Part shown: positions 60,542 to 64,000 of the stretch, piece after piece
Numbering within the stretch: position 1 is the stretch's first letter
How the letters are laid out: each line of letters starts with the position of its first letter
Assembly: GCF_964340395.1 (NCBI RefSeq)
Contig: NC_135554.1
Location: forward strand, 14,620,592-14,684,591
DNA: 64,000 nucleotides
Direction of reading: 5' to 3'
DNA from: Glandiceps talaboti
Taxonomy: Eukaryota; Hemichordata; Enteropneusta; Spengelidae
Program-made: the position numbers and the translations under genes
The notes under the pieces: model-generated
The model's database searches: none
What the model saw: only the letters and a program-made list of their open reading frames with translations
What the model was told of the DNA's origin: nothing

Positions 60542-61110
60542 TCTCCAAGTGTCTACACTTTATTAGGAACACTAGAGAATCTTTCGATTGTCAAAATAAC
60601 ACACTGTGTATCTTACCATGATGAAACCGAATCTCGGGTAAGTGGGATCTGGTGGGGAGTAACAAATTTGTATTGACCGCTGTTGGCTAGGGATGGCCCC
60701 TTCGCCTCGTTCTCGGCTAGAACAAACCATTATTTAAGAAAGGGACAGAGATTTCTTTATCAGCTATTAAAATATCTGTAGAGGTCGTTTTTTTATGAAA
60801 TTAAGAAAATCACAGCATAGTATACTAGTATACGTTTTACAATTTCATTTCAATCCAAAGTGTGATCATCTGGGATTTGTTTGAGTGAATAGTTTACTAC
60901 ATAAAATTTAAATCAACACCCCATTGAAAATCAACATGTCTCGGTAATTTCCGCGTCCGTTCGGGAAGCTTCGACAACAAGAGGAAGCAATATGGCTGTC
61001 TTTTTTGTTCGTGCCTGAACACAGCAAAAGAAATAACAACCGATAATTTTACTGGTAAGAAATTCTTATCGATTACCATTTTGTGTCACCTGCACACGAT
61101 ATACATTCAT
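60542..61110. promoter_or_regulatory. Probable bidirectional upstream region FANCC / SMARCA4
   Basis: The FANCC start codon (60541, minus) and the first SMARCA4 coding exon (62737, plus) point apart. CpG-containing sequence around 60940-61010 (CCGCGTCCGTTCGGG) and GAAGCAATATGGCTGTC suggest a plus-strand start area. A donor-like CTG/GTAAGAA near 61051 or GTG/GTAAGTC near 61096 could end a non-coding SMARCA4 first exon that joins the acceptor at 62721. No TATA box was seen. Exact transcription starts are not visible. Confidence 0.4.
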
Positions 61111-62105
61111 GTGTGGTAAGTCATGATTCATTGCTGTCCTGTACAAACGGGAAGGAAAAAACTCGCGATTGTTTTCTCAGTGCTTTGCTTTGTCTGTTGA
61201 ACGCGAAACCCTTCCACTCAAACTCACACAGTGGACCTTGAATGAAAATTGATTGTTTATCATATCTTGAAATTACCGGGTTGTTGACACGTGGGTAAGA
61301 GTAGCAGAAGTGTCTAGCACCAGAAGCGCTGTTTTCGTCTGGTAACATTTGAGACGTATTTCTCAGTGGTCACGTACTATCGCGATCTCTGAAAATAACA
61401 AGCCTGTCCTATCATGACCATGCTCTGGACCCTTGTTGTATATATAATATAAACGTAGCTAGCTACAGATAGGATTGGTAGCTGATTGAAAGCACAACTT
61501 TTGGCGTTGTAAGAAGATTATTGCTGTTATGTTTTCACTGAATAGTTGATATTTACTTAGAATACCGAAATGATTGTGTTATTGTATTATTCAGAATGTA
61601 TTTACTACACAACTGTTTTCATTTGTTTGTGGCTAGTACTAATACTCACGGTCACCATTCCAACCTCAACTATTAAAACCAGATATTGTGAAAGTATACC
61701 GGTCCACATCTCTCCCCCACCACATCATATCATATGGTGATATTATGTGAAGATACTCAATGCCTAACTAAATCAAAATCACTGGTTGTGTTTTGTAAAA
61801 AAAAGTACTGTAGTAGCATTGCCAGACTTTTGTTGTTCTGCTCGCAGACGGAATATGGGACTCAATATTCTGACATTGTCCCTTTACACTGTCTTGTGAA
61901 AACCTACTTAACAAGCCTATCCTGATTTTGCTTGTGTGTCAGTATCAAAAGCAATATCAGGCCATCATCATATATTAGTGATTTATTGAATTTCTACTTA
62001 TTTTACATTGCATCCATTGATGACAAAAATACCTGCTCAGATCACCAGTCTTGTTGAAATCGGAACTTTTATAATTTCAATGCACCTACTGACAGCTTCC
62101 TTAAC

Positions 62106-62141
62106 CATAGACAGTGGAGGGGAGCCTCTCCACTGTCTATG
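62106..62141. mobile_element. 36-bp perfect hairpin insertion with 7-bp direct-repeat flanks (copy 2)
   Basis: A 14-bp stem (CATAGACAGTGGAG / CTCCACTGTCTATG) with an 8-base loop. CCTTAAC stands directly on both sides, an exact 7-bp duplication. It has the same length and the same terminal seven bases as the hairpin at 38699-38734, with a different inner stem. It lies upstream of the first SMARCA4 coding exon. Confidence 0.85.
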
Positions 62142-62736
62142 CCTTAACATACATATGCCGCTTTAATGTCATTGAGGTGTATGAGGATGGTTGTTTGATC
62201 CTGGCATTTGAAATTATGAAAGTTTCAAATTTCATGACTTTTGCTTAATCCAAGTTGGGAATAGTGTAGTCAAATAGGAGAATAGTCATTGATGACTTGG
62301 TATGTTACTCTTTAGTTACCAGTATTTCTGACAAGTCCAGGTTTCATGCGTAGCTGTTCATGTGACAGAGAAGGAAAAGGACCTTGAAGTTGTCATAATC
62401 AAGTCCCAATGACTATGGCTTTTGCAGTCACAGATTTTTTAGACAAACTTGTTGCACCTTTCATTTGATTATGCATTGAACTTTGAAGATGTATGTTTTG
62501 AAGAAATTATCATTTAGAAACACACTATACAGTTACTACTACTAGTAAATATTATCATGAATGTCTTTGATTTTAACACTTGCTACTTCATTTTATTGAG
62601 CTTTTTATTATATTATGTGCCAAAGATGCAATAAATTTTTTTTGTATCTTTGTAAAGATAGGAAAGTATAGCTGTGATTTATATGTAAAATACAGAATGA
62701 TGTATATCTTTCTTTACTTAGGTTGAATAAGGAAGT

Positions 62737-64000
62737 ATGGCAGAAGGACCCCCTGGCCCTATGTCGGGACCAAATTTGCCACATCCAAACATGCAAGTAC
62801 CTCAGCCAGGTCCACCACAATTGGTACCTGGACCAGGATCTGGTATGCCATCAGTACCACCTGGTATGCCTACAGTACCACCTGGTGGAGGAATGCCACC
62901 AATGGGAGCGGGACCACCGGGTGGTGTTATGCCACCAATGGGAGCTGGACCACCTGGTGGTGGTATGCCGCCAATGGGAGCGGGTCCACCAAATCCAGGA
63001 CATATGCAGAGTGGACCAGGGCCATCACCTAGTCCAGGTGCACCAGTGCCATATGGTGATAACCTGCAAATGTTACAAAAGGTATGATGGACAAATTAAG
63101 AAAATATCATTTTTTTTGTAGATGGTAATGTATGTAGGTAAATTCAAAATGAAGGCAATATTTTGATCCATATACCATATACTACAGACCTTAATCATGG
63201 AATAATTTCAGTATTCACGGTTAATGTCTTCAAAACTGGCAGTTAATTTTATGTGTAAAATATCATCTGCAGAGTTCTCCCAGAACCTATGGTAGAGTAG
63301 TTGTCTGTAGAGTCTGTAGCAGATTTCCATAAAAATCATATTGCAATCACATGATTTTGTGTGCAAGGAACAATTTTGCCGTTATTTGTATTTATGTGCA
63401 TGGAGGTGAGCAATTATGTTTTCATTAATGGTTTGTTATTTCTTATGAAGGCTTTGAACACCATGGAAGAGAAAGGCTTACAAAATGACCCAAGATATGC
63501 TCAATTAATGGCTGTAGCTAGTAGAGCCAAACAACAACAACAACAACAACAACAAAGTCATCATCCCAACATGGGACCAGGACAGGGACCTAATATGGAT
63601 CCAACAGTACAAGATCACCCTCCAGGTAATGTCAATCTCTTGTGTGATGTAGTCAAATATTGACCATTGGATATGAAATTATGATACCATTGTTGAAGCG
63701 CTTGATTTTATGATTTCATATTGAAAGTGAGATGTCATCAAGAAAAATACAATATATCAGTGAATAAAGTATCTGTGAAAAATGGAAATGACATGAACTG
63801 GGGCTATCTAAAGATCAAATTATTGCACTGATTACCAAACATAAATTTCTACTCAAAAGCTTGGTTTGTATATTTTGTTATCAGTTTATAGTGGTCAGAT
63901 GGGTGGTAACAGACCAATGCCACCTGATCCACAGCAACAGGGCCATCATCCAGTGGGTCCACAACAGCAATCTCAACAACCACCACAGCACCAAGGGATT
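62737..64000 (+). CDS. SMARCA4: SMARCA4/brahma SWI/SNF ATPase, N-terminal exons (partial)
   Basis: Exons 62737-63081, 63451-63625 and 63885 to beyond the window edge join in frame (192 residues seen). The exon starts at an acceptor (62721/62722), so at least one upstream non-coding exon exists. The start MAEGPPGPMSGPN is followed by a Pro/Gly/Met-rich region with a tandem GGGMPPMGAGPP repeat. NLQMLQKALNTMEEKGLQND plus PRYAQL then matches human BRG1 [20 protein letters not shown] plus PRYNQM, which is the diagnostic block. An eight-Gln CAA run and further Gln/Pro-rich sequence follow. The QLQ, HSA, helicase and bromodomain exons are to the right. The protein is the ATPase of BAF/PBAF remodellers. 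Most invertebrates have a single SMARCA2/4 gene, so the symbol stands for that orthologue group. Confidence 0.92.

Overview
This is a piece of an animal nuclear genome. The genes are split by GT-AG introns, are AT-rich, and sit among microsatellites, minisatellites, hairpin elements, tRNA-derived SINEs and LINE tails. Exon structures are rich and vertebrate-like, and the four recognisable neighbours are single-copy animal housekeeping genes. I favour a marine invertebrate deuterostome, most likely a lancelet (Branchiostoma or relative). The reason is that many introns carry minisatellites whose repeat unit contains the neighbouring splice junction, a pattern I recall being described from amphioxus as mirage minisatellites. 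The species call is inference.

Layout, left to right: (1) 1-2640, last four exons of an arylsulfatase B-type gene (+). (2) 4.45-23.3 kb, a complete 11-exon MFSD14/HIAT1 transporter gene (+); intron 3 holds a 4.3 kb, 52-bp-period minisatellite, and introns 4, 6 and 8 hold repeats derived from the next exon's acceptor. (3) 23.3-28.9 kb, intergenic, with a TTAA-flanked MITE and a LINE tail. (4) 28.9-44.3 kb, a complete 13-exon DCAF15 gene (+); intron 5 holds about 100 perfectly phased 30-bp repeats, and several junctions are tandemly duplicated. (5) 44.3-48.4 kb, convergent intergenic space with a MITE and a Penelope-like remnant. (6) 48.4-60.5 kb, a complete 12-exon FANCC gene (-), with two hAT-like insertions and two large donor-derived arrays. 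(7) 60.5-62.7 kb, a head-to-head upstream region. (8) 62.7 kb to the end, first coding exons of the SWI/SNF ATPase SMARCA4/brahma (+), running off the window.

The genes do not form a pathway: lysosomal sulfatase, membrane solute-carrier-like protein, CUL4-DDB1 ubiquitin ligase receptor, Fanconi anaemia core-complex protein, chromatin remodeller. FANCC and SMARCA4 lie head to head and may share a promoter region; DCAF15 and FANCC are convergent.

Most unusual points: at least seven splice junctions in three genes have seeded tandem arrays of their own exon edge; and two 36-bp perfect hairpin insertions share the termini CATAGAC/GTCTATG and are flanked by 6-7 bp direct repeats, one sitting inside a duplicated exon copy so that the empty site can be read directly. 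All exon boundaries were deduced by eye from reading frame, splice consensus and remembered family sequences.
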